From Spirochaetales bacterium (GTDB lineage Bacteria > Spirochaetota > Spirochaetia > SZUA-6 > DRHE01), in assembly GCA_016935715.1 (NCBI GenBank), contig JAFGQJ010000138.1, positions 1 to 8,715 on the forward strand: a stretch of DNA of 8,715 nt, written 5' to 3'. Positions 1 through 6,273 of this stretch are shown here, one piece after another. The translations under genes and the position numbers were made by a program. Position 1 is the stretch's first letter. The number at the start of each line of letters is the position of its first letter. A model generated the notes under the pieces. It saw only the letters and a list, made by a program, of their open reading frames with translations, ran no database searches and had not been told where the DNA came from.

Positions 1-270
1 GGCGTCGGCTACCGGGCGGAGCTGCGGGAAGATGTACTCGTGCTCAACCTGGGCTACTCGAACCCGATCGAGTATCCGATTCCCGACGGCATCACCATCA
101 CGGTGGAAGGCAACAATCGCATCGTTGTCAGCGGGGCGCAGAGGCAGCAGGTGGGCCACGTCTGCGCCGAAATCCGGGGTTTGAGGCCGCCGGAGCCTTA
201 CAAGGGAAAAGGAATCCGCTACGAGAACGAATACGTTCGCAGGAAGATCGGAAAGACCGGTATCAAATAA
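1..270 (+). CDS. rplF: 50S ribosomal protein L6, C-terminal half (5' end outside window)
   Basis: L6 is a large-subunit protein near the factor-binding region of the ribosome. The gene is already open at base 1 and reads GVGYRAEL onward for 89 residues to a TAA at 268-270. Full-length L6 is usually about 178-180 residues, so roughly the first half is missing upstream. The family signature PPEPYKGKGIRY is present about 27 residues before the end, and the C-terminus EYVRRKIGKTGIK is typical of bacterial L6. An ATG at base 40 lies inside the conserved fold (preceding GVGYRAELRE is normal L6) and is not the start. rplR follows after 20 bases, the standard spc-operon order. Confidence 0.97.
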   Translation, partial: GVGYRAELREDVLVLNLGYSNPIEYPIPDGITITVEGNNRIVVSGAQRQQVGHVCAEIRGLRPPEPYKGKGIRYENEYVRRKIGKTGIK

Positions 271-279
271 GAGCGGGTC

Positions 280-285
280 AGGTGA
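280..285 (+). promoter_or_regulatory. Ribosome binding site that decides the rplR start
   Basis: AGGTGA matches the anti-Shine-Dalgarno complement and sits 5 bases before ATG 291. The alternative GTG start at 282 lies inside this motif and has no comparable site of its own, so ATG 291 is preferred. Confidence 0.65.
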
Positions 286-290
286 GGGAA

Positions 291-650
291 ATGGAAAGAC
301 TGGAGCAGAAGAAGATACGCCGGGTGCGCCGGAAAAAGCACATTCGAAAGCTCGTTAGCGGAGACGGTGCCCGGCCGAGGATGACCGTCTACAAGAGCGG
401 TCGCTATATATACGTTCAGGTGATCGATGACCTGAAGGAGCAGACCCTGGTGGCAGCCTCGAACATCGAGAAACAGCTGCGTAAAATCAAACCGACCGTC
501 GCCGGGGCCGAGGAGCTGGGCAAGGTGGCCGCCGAGCGTCTCAAGGAAAAGAAGATCGACAGGATCGTCTTCGACAGAAACGGATACGCGTACCACGGCA
601 TCGTCAAATCCATCGCCGATGGAGCCCGCAAGGCGGGAATTCAGTTCTAG
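291..650 (+). CDS. rplR: 50S ribosomal protein L18
   Basis: L18 binds 5S rRNA and helps dock it in the central protuberance of the large subunit. The product is 119 residues from ATG 291, the usual L18 length. It has a basic N-terminus (KKIRRVRRKKHIRK), then the family-typical RPRMTVYKSGRYIYVQVIDD block and the C-terminal VFDRNGYAYHGIVK...AGIQF block. A GTG at 282 would add three residues but overlaps the best ribosome binding site, so ATG 291 was chosen. The stop TAG (648-650) overlaps the ribosome binding site of rpsE, suggesting coupled translation. Confidence 0.96.
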   Translation: MERLEQKKIRRVRRKKHIRKLVSGDGARPRMTVYKSGRYIYVQVIDDLKEQTLVAASNIEKQLRKIKPTVAGAEELGKVAAERLKEKKIDRIVFDRNGYAYHGIVKSIADGARKAGIQF

Positions 651-653
651 GAG
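649..653 (+). promoter_or_regulatory. Ribosome binding site supporting the TTG start of rpsE
   Basis: AGGAG begins inside the rplR stop codon and ends 8 bases before TTG 662. It supports the non-ATG start and links termination of rplR to initiation of rpsE. Confidence 0.7.
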
Positions 654-661
654 TTGACACT

Positions 662-1150
662 TTGGAACAGGAAAAAGAGTACGTCGAAAAGCTCGTCCGA
701 CTGAACCGTATCGCCAAGGTGGTGAAAGGCGGACGCAGATTCTCCTTCTCCGCCATATCGGTTGTCGGTGACAGGAATGGGCAGGTCGGTTACGGCTTCG
801 GAAAGGCGAATTACGTTTCCGATGCGATCCGCAAGAGCCTGGATCGGGCCAAGAAGAACATGGTCAAGGTCCCGATGAAGCGCATGACCATACCGCACCA
901 GGTCGTAGGCAAGTTCAAAGGCGCCAAGGTGGTACTGAAGCCGGCCTCTCCGGGAACCGGAATCATCGCCGGCGGGCCCGTGCGGGCGGTCATGGAAGCG
1001 GCGGGGATCAAGGATATCCTGAGCAAGTCTCTGGGGTCGGCGAACTCCATGAACATCGTAAAGGCCGTGTTCGAAGGATTCGATCGTCTGATGGATGCCC
1101 GCGTCGCGGCAGCCGCCCGGGGCAAAACTCTCAACGAGTTCTGGGGTTGA
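662..1150 (+). CDS. rpsE: 30S ribosomal protein S5
   Basis: S5 is a small-subunit protein involved in decoding accuracy and in the mRNA entry region. The 162-residue product has the N-terminal dsRNA-binding-like domain with NRIAKVVKGGRRFSFSA and VVGDRNGQVGYGFGKA (about residues 15-50). The C-terminal domain carries GTGIIAGGPVRAVMEAAGI and the serine/asparagine-rich GSANSMNIVKA. Length is normal for S5. The start is TTG at 662, because no ATG or GTG lies in frame close by and AGGAG sits 8 bases upstream. The stop TGA is 7 bases before the rpmD ATG. Confidence 0.97.
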   Translation: MEQEKEYVEKLVRLNRIAKVVKGGRRFSFSAISVVGDRNGQVGYGFGKANYVSDAIRKSLDRAKKNMVKVPMKRMTIPHQVVGKFKGAKVVLKPASPGTGIIAGGPVRAVMEAAGIKDILSKSLGSANSMNIVKAVFEGFDRLMDARVAAAARGKTLNEFWG

Positions 1151-1157
1151 TGAGATC

Positions 1158-1358
1158 ATGCACAGGATACGAGTTCGACTGAAAAAGAGTCCGATAGGCC
1201 AGAAGCCCAGGGCGCGAAAGACGCTGAAGGCTCTCGGCCTCAAACGCTTGAGCTCCTCCGTCGAGCATGAGGCGACGCCCCAGATTTTGGGGATGGTCCG
1301 CACCGTCGCCCATCTCGTGGAGGTGGAGCAGCTGTCCGGAAAAGGGTCACCCAGGTAA
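1158..1358 (+). CDS. rpmD: 50S ribosomal protein L30
   Basis: L30 is a small large-subunit protein on the rRNA surface. From ATG 1158 the product is 66 residues, slightly longer than the common 58-60 because of a short polar C-terminal extension (LSGKGSPR). The core matches the family: a basic beta strand (MHRIRVRLKKSPIG), then RKTLKALGLKRL, TPQILGMVRTVAHLVEVE. The open frame continues upstream into rpsE to 1095, but that part encodes the S5 tail in another frame and is not L30. The gap from rpsE is 7 bases with only a weak ribosome binding site, so translation may be coupled. Confidence 0.95.
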   Translation: MHRIRVRLKKSPIGQKPRARKTLKALGLKRLSSSVEHEATPQILGMVRTVAHLVEVEQLSGKGSPR

Positions 1359-1367
1359 AGGAGCAGG

Positions 1368-1832
1368 ATGATCATGAACATAGTCAAGCCAAAAGGCGCC
1401 ACCACCTCCCCCAAAGTCCTGGGACGTGGAACCGGCACCGGCAAGGGGTGCACCGCGGGCAAGGGAACCAAAGGCCAGAACTCCCGGGCCGGCGGCGGAA
1501 CCAGGCTCGGTTTCGAAGGCGGGCAGATGCCCCTGTTTCGCAGGGTCGCCCGAAGGGGATTTTCCAACTATCCCTTCAAAAAGAAATTCGTGACCCTAAA
1601 AGTGGGGGATCTGGCCGTTTTCAAGGACGGGGATACGGTGAACCGGGAAACGCTGGCCGCCGCCGGACTGATCAGCAACCGGACTCAAGGCTCGAAGATA
1701 CCGATCAAGATCCTGGGGAACGGCAAAGTCGGGAAAAAACTGGCCGTGGCGGTCGACAAGGTAACTTCCGGTGCTGCGGAAAAGATCCAGGCTGCGGGAG
1801 GGACGATAACGCCGCCGGATACCGGCGCATAG
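1368..1832 (+). CDS. rplO: 50S ribosomal protein L15
   Basis: L15 is a late-assembly large-subunit protein with a long basic, glycine-rich N-terminal extension that reaches into rRNA. The 154-residue product shows GRGTGTGKGCTAGKGTKGQ (about residues 19-37), GGGTRLGFEGGQMPLFRR, and the C-terminal globular part with IPIKILGNGKVGKKLAV and a final AAGGTI. Length is normal. Two in-frame ATGs, 1368 and 1374, both follow the AAAGGAG at 1357-1363, with spacings of 4 and 10 bases. The first is listed, but 1374 (start MNIVKPK) is equally possible. secY follows after 13 bases, the usual order. Confidence 0.96.
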   Translation: MIMNIVKPKGATTSPKVLGRGTGTGKGCTAGKGTKGQNSRAGGGTRLGFEGGQMPLFRRVARRGFSNYPFKKKFVTLKVGDLAVFKDGDTVNRETLAAAGLISNRTQGSKIPIKILGNGKVGKKLAVAVDKVTSGAAEKIQAAGGTITPPDTGA

Positions 1833-1845
1833 GATTGTAAGATAT

Positions 1846-3165
1846 ATGGCGAGTCCACTTGTTGATATTTTCAGAGTCAAAGATCTGCGGGATCGAATAC
1901 TGTTTACGGTATTCATTCTCTTCATTTTCCGTCTGGGCGCGAATATCCCGATACCCGGAGTGAACCTGACCGCGCTGAAGCTCTATATGACGGCCCAGGA
2001 GGCAGCCGGCACGTTCGGGATCACCGACTATCTGGATTTCTTCGCCGGCGGGGCGTTCAAGAATTTCTCGATCTTCATGCTCGGCATCATGCCCTACATC
2101 TCCATGTCGATCATCATGCAGCTGTTGATGCTCGTGTTCCCCAAGCTCAAGGCGACCTCTCAGGAGGAGGGCGGCAGAAAGAAGATCCAGCGCTACACCC
2201 GGATCGGAACGATATTCGTCTGCCTGATTCAGGGCTTCGCGGTCACCTCCTACGTGGACAGGATTCCCGATGCCATAACCTTGAGCCGAGCCACGTATAC
2301 CTTTATCGCCATCCTGACCGTTACTTCGGGCACTGTCCTGTTGATGTGGATGGGCGAGCAGATAACCCAGCGGGGAATTGGAAACGGCATTTCCCTGTTG
2401 ATCTTCGCCGGAATCGTCACCCGCATTCCATACGCGATCTATACGATCGTGGAGCAGATCCGCAGGCGTGAGTTGAATCCCGTGTTCATGATCGTGGTGC
2501 TGGTGATGTTCGTCGTGGTCGTGGCTTTGGTCGTATACGAGCAACAGGGTCAGCGCAAGATACCGGTCCACTATGCCAAGCGGGTGATAGGGCGCAAGAT
2601 TTACGGGGCTCAGAACTCGTACCTGCCCTTCAAGATCAACCCCTCCGGCGTGATCCCGGTCATCTTCGCCTCCTCGATCCTGGTGTTCCCTCTTCAGATA
2701 GCCCAGAACCTGGGTTCCCGGGTGGACTGGCTGTCCCGCTTCGCCGCCTGGCTGCGGCCCAACGGGGTCCCGTATATCATCGCCTATACGGCTCTGATCA
2801 TCTTCTTCGCCTATTTTTACACCCAGGTGACGTTGAATCCGATAGAGATATCGAAGAACATCCGCGAGAACGGCGGTTCGATTCCCGGTATCCGCTCGGA
2901 CAAGATGGAGGAGTACTTCACCAGGATTCTCAACCGGATCGTTCTTCCAGGGTCGCTTTTCCTGGCCTTCATCGCGGTAATCCCGACGATCGTCCAGACC
3001 TGGTTGAATATCCCTTCCTCGGTGGCCTACCTGATGGGAGGAACCTCGCTGTTGATCATGGTGGGTGTGGATCTGGATACCATGAGCCAGATAGAAGGCC
3101 AGCTGCGGATGCACCACCACGAGGGAATCGTGCGCAAAGGAAAGATCAGATCCCGGTACCTGTAG
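1846..3165 (+). CDS. secY: Protein translocase subunit SecY
   Basis: SecY is the ten-helix pore of the SecYEG translocon, moving unfolded preproteins across or into the inner membrane. The 439-residue product has the family length and landmarks: a first helix after RVKDLRDRILF (about 15-31), the plug/TM2 signature DFFAGGAFKNFSIFMLGIMP (about 64-83), and GNGISLLIFAGI (179-190). The cytosolic C5 loop has GQRKIPVHYAKR (about 235-246) followed by NPSGVIPVIFASSIL. The C6 region ENGGSIPGIR comes next, and the basic cytosolic tail ends in GKIRSRYL. The start ATG 1846 has only a weak AGGA 11 bases upstream, so translation may depend on rplO. After secY the genes adk, map and infA, common here in other bacteria, are missing and rpmJ follows directly. 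Confidence 0.98.
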   Translation: MASPLVDIFRVKDLRDRILFTVFILFIFRLGANIPIPGVNLTALKLYMTAQEAAGTFGITDYLDFFAGGAFKNFSIFMLGIMPYISMSIIMQLLMLVFPKLKATSQEEGGRKKIQRYTRIGTIFVCLIQGFAVTSYVDRIPDAITLSRATYTFIAILTVTSGTVLLMWMGEQITQRGIGNGISLLIFAGIVTRIPYAIYTIVEQIRRRELNPVFMIVVLVMFVVVVALVVYEQQGQRKIPVHYAKRVIGRKIYGAQNSYLPFKINPSGVIPVIFASSILVFPLQIAQNLGSRVDWLSRFAAWLRPNGVPYIIAYTALIIFFAYFYTQVTLNPIEISKNIRENGGSIPGIRSDKMEEYFTRILNRIVLPGSLFLAFIAVIPTIVQTWLNIPSSVAYLMGGTSLLIMVGVDLDTMSQIEGQLRMHHHEGIVRKGKIRSRYL

Positions 3166-3189
3166 GTTCCGGACGGGAGGTAAGCAGAG

Positions 3190-3303
3190 ATGAAAGTACG
3201 AGTAAGCGTGAAACCGATTTGTGATAAGTGCAAGGTGATTCGCAGAAAAGGCGTGGTGCGCATCATCTGTCAGAATCCCAAGCACAAGCAGCGCCAGAGA
3301 TAG
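3190..3303 (+). CDS. rpmJ: 50S ribosomal protein L36
   Basis: L36 is the smallest common large-subunit protein and folds around one zinc ion. The product is 37 residues, starting MKVRVSVKPICDKCK and ending KHKQRQR. The zinc ligands Cys11, Cys14, Cys27 and His32 are all present, so this is the zinc-binding (C+) form. A strong GGGAGG site (3175-3180) precedes the ATG. The stop TAG at 3301-3303 overlaps the AGGAGG used by rpsM. Confidence 0.96.
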   Translation: MKVRVSVKPICDKCKVIRRKGVVRIICQNPKHKQRQR

Positions 3304-3312
3304 GAGGAGTAC

Positions 3313-3684
3313 ATGGCTCGAATCGCCGGGGTGGATCTTCCCAACAAGCACGTGGATATCGCGTTGACCTATATCTACGGGATCGGCCGCTCCTCGGCGG
3401 CCACGATCTGTGCAGAAGCGGGTATCGATGCAGGCCGCAGGATCAATGAACTGTCACCCGAGGAAATCAACGTTCTCAGAAAGATAATCGAAAACGACTA
3501 CAAGGTAGAGGGCCGGCTGCGCACGGAAATCTCCTTGAACATCAAGCGGTTGATGGATATCGGTTCTTATCGGGGTCTGAGGCATCGAAAGGGGCTGCCC
3601 GTTCGCGGGCAGCGGACGCGCACCAATGCTCGTACCCGCAAAGGCAAGCGCAAGACCGTTGCCGGGAAGAGAAGAGCGAAGTAG
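3313..3684 (+). CDS. rpsM: 30S ribosomal protein S13
   Basis: S13 lies in the head of the small subunit, contacts the P-site tRNA and forms bridges to the large subunit. The 123-residue product starts MARIAGVDLPNKH and has the helix-turn segment TYIYGIGRSSA (about 19-29). Its basic C-terminal tail carries the signature RGQRTRTNARTRKG (about 98-111), followed by the typical KGKRKTVAGKRRAK end. AGGAGG at 3302-3307 precedes ATG 3313 and overlaps the rpmJ stop codon. Adjacent rpsK follows 11 bases later, as in the standard alpha operon. Confidence 0.98.
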   Translation: MARIAGVDLPNKHVDIALTYIYGIGRSSAATICAEAGIDAGRRINELSPEEINVLRKIIENDYKVEGRLRTEISLNIKRLMDIGSYRGLRHRKGLPVRGQRTRTNARTRKGKRKTVAGKRRAK

Positions 3685-3695
3685 AGGGGATAGAA

Positions 3696-4079
3696 GTGGC
3701 TAAGAGCAAGACCAAAAGAGACAGGAAGAAAAGCGTTGCGGAAGGCAATGTGTATATTCAGGCGACCTTCAACAACACGATCATAACCATTACCGACAGA
3801 ATGGGTAACGCCCTGTCGTGGGCTTCGGCGGGGAGCCTGGGTTTCAAGGGAGCGAAGAAGTCGACGCCGTACGCAGCCCAGATGACCGCGGAGGCGGCCG
3901 TCACCCGGGCGAAGGAGTATGGCCTGGTCGAGGTGCACGTGTACGTCAAAGGTCCCGGTGTTGGGGGGGAATCGGCCATTCGATCGTTGGGAGCGTTGGG
4001 CTTGCGGGTACGTTCGATCCAGGATGTTACCCCGATTCCCCACAATGGCTGTCGTCCCCAAAAGAAGCGTCGCGTGTAG
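3696..4079 (+). CDS. rpsK: 30S ribosomal protein S11
   Basis: S11 is on the small-subunit platform near the E site and the mRNA exit path. The 127-residue product has a basic N-terminus, the core GNVYIQATFNNTIITITD (about 17-34), SWASAGSLGFKGAKKSTPYAAQ, and the nearly invariant end TPIPHNGCRPQKKRRV. The start is GTG 3696 preceded by GAGGGGA at 3684-3690. One odd point: the motif usually written GPGxGRES reads GPGVGGES here, with Gly91 where Arg is expected (codon 3966-3968 within a run of seven Gs). The rest of the protein is intact and length is normal, so the gene is considered functional. Confidence 0.97.
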   Translation: MAKSKTKRDRKKSVAEGNVYIQATFNNTIITITDRMGNALSWASAGSLGFKGAKKSTPYAAQMTAEAAVTRAKEYGLVEVHVYVKGPGVGGESAIRSLGALGLRVRSIQDVTPIPHNGCRPQKKRRV

Positions 4080-4098
4080 GAGATAAGGAGAAAAACGA

Positions 4099-4734
4099 AT
4101 GGGACGTTATACTGGTCCTCAATGTCGGTTGTGCAGAGCCGAAGAAACGAAACTCTTTCTCAAGGGGGAGAGGTGCAAATCCGACAAGTGTCCGATTACC
4201 AAGCGCAGGGGAAAGCCCGGCAGAAACCTCAGAGCCCGGCCCAAGAAGCTTTCCGACTACGGGATTCAGCTTCGGGAGAAGCAGAAGGTGAAGAGGACGT
4301 ACGGGATGATGGAAAAGCAGTTCCATCTGTTCTTCACGAAGGCGGCTGCGCAGAAGGGAATCACGGGGGAAACCCTTGTCAGCATGTTGGAGCGGCGTCT
4401 GGACAACATGGTCTACCGGATGCATTTCGCCAGCTCCAGGAAGCAGGGCAGGCAGCTGGTATCCCACGGACATGTGCGCGTGAACGGCCGCAGGGTCCGC
4501 GTACCCTCCTATCTGGTAAGAGAGGGAGACGAGATCGAGGTCCAGGAGAAGAGCAAGAAGCTCACAGCGGTGAAAGACAGCCTGAAAGAGTTCTCCCGGT
4601 CGGGTGTTGTCCCCTGGTTGGAAGTGGACCCGGACAGAGTGTGGGGCAAGGTCGTGGCGATACCCAGACGAGCCGATATCGCCGATCTGGCGGAAGTGCA
4701 GGAACAGTTGATCGTCGAGCTTTACTCCAAGTAA
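4099..4734 (+). CDS. rpsD: 30S ribosomal protein S4 (zinc-binding form)
   Basis: S4 is a primary 16S rRNA binding protein that starts assembly of the small-subunit body; in some bacteria it also represses its operon. The 211-residue product begins MGRYTGPQCRLC and keeps four cysteines, Cys9, Cys12, Cys26 and Cys31, in the spacing of zinc-containing S4 proteins. The N-terminal rRNA-binding region has LSDYGIQLREKQKVKRTYG (about 51-69). The S4 RNA-binding domain runs from about residue 97 to 160 with LERRLDNMVYR, RQLVSHGHVRVNG and VPSYLVREGDEIEV. The end EQLIVELYSK is typical. AAGGAG at 4085-4090 precedes ATG 4099. The 41 bases between this gene and rpoA are the longest gap in the operon. Confidence 0.97.
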   Translation: MGRYTGPQCRLCRAEETKLFLKGERCKSDKCPITKRRGKPGRNLRARPKKLSDYGIQLREKQKVKRTYGMMEKQFHLFFTKAAAQKGITGETLVSMLERRLDNMVYRMHFASSRKQGRQLVSHGHVRVNGRRVRVPSYLVREGDEIEVQEKSKKLTAVKDSLKEFSRSGVVPWLEVDPDRVWGKVVAIPRRADIADLAEVQEQLIVELYSK

Positions 4735-4775
4735 GGAGTAGCTGGATCTATCGGTCCACTATAAAAGGAGCAGGG

Positions 4776-5846
4776 ATGGCAAGAAAGAATCTTTTAAAAG
4801 GATTCAAAAGACCCAAGGGAATCACCTTCGAACATTCGGAAAGCAATGTGAACTACGGCAAGTTCATAGCCTATCCTTTCGAGAGAGGTTATGGAGTGAC
4901 GATGGGCAATACGCTGCGCAGGATCCTGTTGTCCTCCATCCAGGGATACGCGATTTCCGCTGTCCGCATCACCAGCTACGGTGATGACGGGACTCCCAAG
5001 GTGATCACCAGCGAATATGAAGCGATTCCGGAGGTGGCTGAGGATACCCCGGACATTATCAATAATCTCAAAGCCGTGAAAGTCAGTCTGGCGGGCAGCG
5101 ACGAGGAAAAGGTGGTCGTTGTCGAGGCGAAGGGGCCCGGAACGATCACCGCGAAGGACATCCAGGTAGACGACACCCTCGAGGTGGTCAACAAGGATCT
5201 GCTGATCTGTACCCTGATGGAGAAAGCGAACCTCGAGCTGGAGATCCAGATCGATCTGGGCCGCGGGTACGTGCCCTCCGAGAGGAGCGAGAAATACATC
5301 GAGATCATCGGGACCATCCCGATCGACGCTGTGTTCTCCCCCGTGACCAAAGTGAAGTATCTGGTCGAGAATACGCGAGTCGGCCAGCGAACCGACTACG
5401 ACAAGCTCATCCTGGAGATCTGGACGGATGGCACCATCGCACCGGAGGACGCGCTGGCGGAAGCAGCCAAGATCGCCAAGGACCATCTGTCCATTTTCAT
5501 CAATTTCGATGAGGAAGCGTCGGAAGATGAAGGCGAGATCGACGAGGAGGAGGCTCGCATTCGCGCGGTGCTGGATACTCCAGTCGAAGAGCTGGAGCTG
5601 TCGGTGCGCTCGAGCAACTGTTTGAGGAACGCCAATATCAAAACCATCGGCGATTTGACCCGCAGGAGCGAAGACGAGATCGCCAAGACCCGCAACTTCG
5701 GGAAAAAATCCCTCCAGGAGATCAAAGAGAAGCTTCGGGACAGAAACCTCTCCCTGGGAATGAAGGATTACAGCGCCTTGAGGAAGGCTCTGGCCTTGAG
5801 CATGGAAGAGGAGAATACTCAAGAGGAACAGGCCGATGAAGCATAG
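4776..5846 (+). CDS. rpoA: DNA-directed RNA polymerase subunit alpha
   Basis: The alpha subunit dimerises to nucleate RNA polymerase assembly, and its C-terminal domain contacts UP elements and activators. The product is 356 residues, longer than the roughly 314-330 of Bacillus or E. coli. The N-terminal domain shows YPFERGYGVTMGNTLRRILLSS (starting about residue 33) and RGYVPSER. The C-terminal domain runs from about 268 with VEELELSVRSSNCL, IGDLTRRSEDEI and NFGKKSLQEIKEKL. Arg278 aligns with E. coli Arg265, the UP-element contact. Extra length comes from an insertion around residues 68-91, an acidic linker (245-260) and an acidic tail (344-356). The start is ATG 4776 after AAAGGAG; the frame is open much further upstream, but that overlaps rpsD and is not coding. 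The last 11 bases overlap rplQ. Confidence 0.97.
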   Translation: MARKNLLKGFKRPKGITFEHSESNVNYGKFIAYPFERGYGVTMGNTLRRILLSSIQGYAISAVRITSYGDDGTPKVITSEYEAIPEVAEDTPDIINNLKAVKVSLAGSDEEKVVVVEAKGPGTITAKDIQVDDTLEVVNKDLLICTLMEKANLELEIQIDLGRGYVPSERSEKYIEIIGTIPIDAVFSPVTKVKYLVENTRVGQRTDYDKLILEIWTDGTIAPEDALAEAAKIAKDHLSIFINFDEEASEDEGEIDEEEARIRAVLDTPVEELELSVRSSNCLRNANIKTIGDLTRRSEDEIAKTRNFGKKSLQEIKEKLRDRNLSLGMKDYSALRKALALSMEEENTQEEQADEA

Positions 5847-6252
5847 GATTGGTTTTAATCGTCTCGGACGGAACGTAAGCCACAGGAAGGCGCTTTACCG
5901 GAGCATGGCTACAGCGCTCTTTCGGCATGAGCGCATAAAGACAACCAAGCCGAAAGCCCGTGAAATCCGCCGGGTCGCCGAAAGGCTTATTACCCGGGCT
6001 CGACATGACAGCGTCCACAACCGCCGGATCGTAGCCAAGACGATCCAGGACAAGGCCGTGCTGGCCAAGCTGTTTACCGACATCGCCCCCCGCTTCAGCG
6101 AACGACCCGGGGGATACACGAGGATCCTCAAGCTGGGGCAGCGCTACGGCGATGCATCGGAGATGGTGTTCCTGGAGCTGGTAGAGCGAAAAGAGAGCGT
6201 TAAAAAGAAGAAGAAAAAACCTGCGGAGAAGCAGGAGAGCAAAGAATCCTGA
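5836..6252 (+). CDS. rplQ: 50S ribosomal protein L17
   Basis: L17 is a large-subunit protein near the peptide exit region. The 138-residue product begins MKHRIGFNRLGRNVSHRKAL and contains the signature HERIKTTKPKAREIRRVAE (about 31-49), then RFSERPGGYTRILKLGQRYGDAS and MVFLELVER. After that the protein adds a lysine-rich tail (six lysines in a row at about 123-128, then PAEKQESKES), a lineage-specific extension. ATG 5836 lies inside the end of rpoA, whose TAG is 5844-5846, so the two are translationally coupled. The stop TGA at 6250-6252 is followed by another open gene in the same frame. Confidence 0.97.
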   Translation: MKHRIGFNRLGRNVSHRKALYRSMATALFRHERIKTTKPKAREIRRVAERLITRARHDSVHNRRIVAKTIQDKAVLAKLFTDIAPRFSERPGGYTRILKLGQRYGDASEMVFLELVERKESVKKKKKKPAEKQESKES

Positions 6253-6273
6253 CGTGACGGCGGGGCTTCGGGC

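Noticed and set aside
654..659. Perfect TTGACA -35 hexamer before rpsE
   Set aside because: No acceptable -10 occurs 16-18 bases downstream (GAGTAC region), and it lies in an operon junction.
1705..3351. 548-residue open frame on the minus strand opposite rplO, secY and rpmJ
   Set aside because: It lies opposite clearly conserved genes, its product is rich in His, Asp and Gln with no recognisable domain, and it is explained by codon bias on the coding strand.
4760..4766. TATAAAA before rpoA as a promoter -10
   Set aside because: The expected -35 position reads AGTAGC-like sequence with no match; the A-rich run is better explained as the lead into the ribosome binding site.
4122..4775. Upstream in-frame extension of rpoA
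   Set aside because: It overlaps rpsD in another frame and does not resemble RpoA, whose normal start is ATG 4776 with a good ribosome binding site.
6214..6220. AAAAAAC slippery heptamer in rplQ
   Set aside because: It is not in the codon phase needed for -1 slippage, and it simply encodes the lysine-rich tail; the next gene is already in the same frame after a stop.
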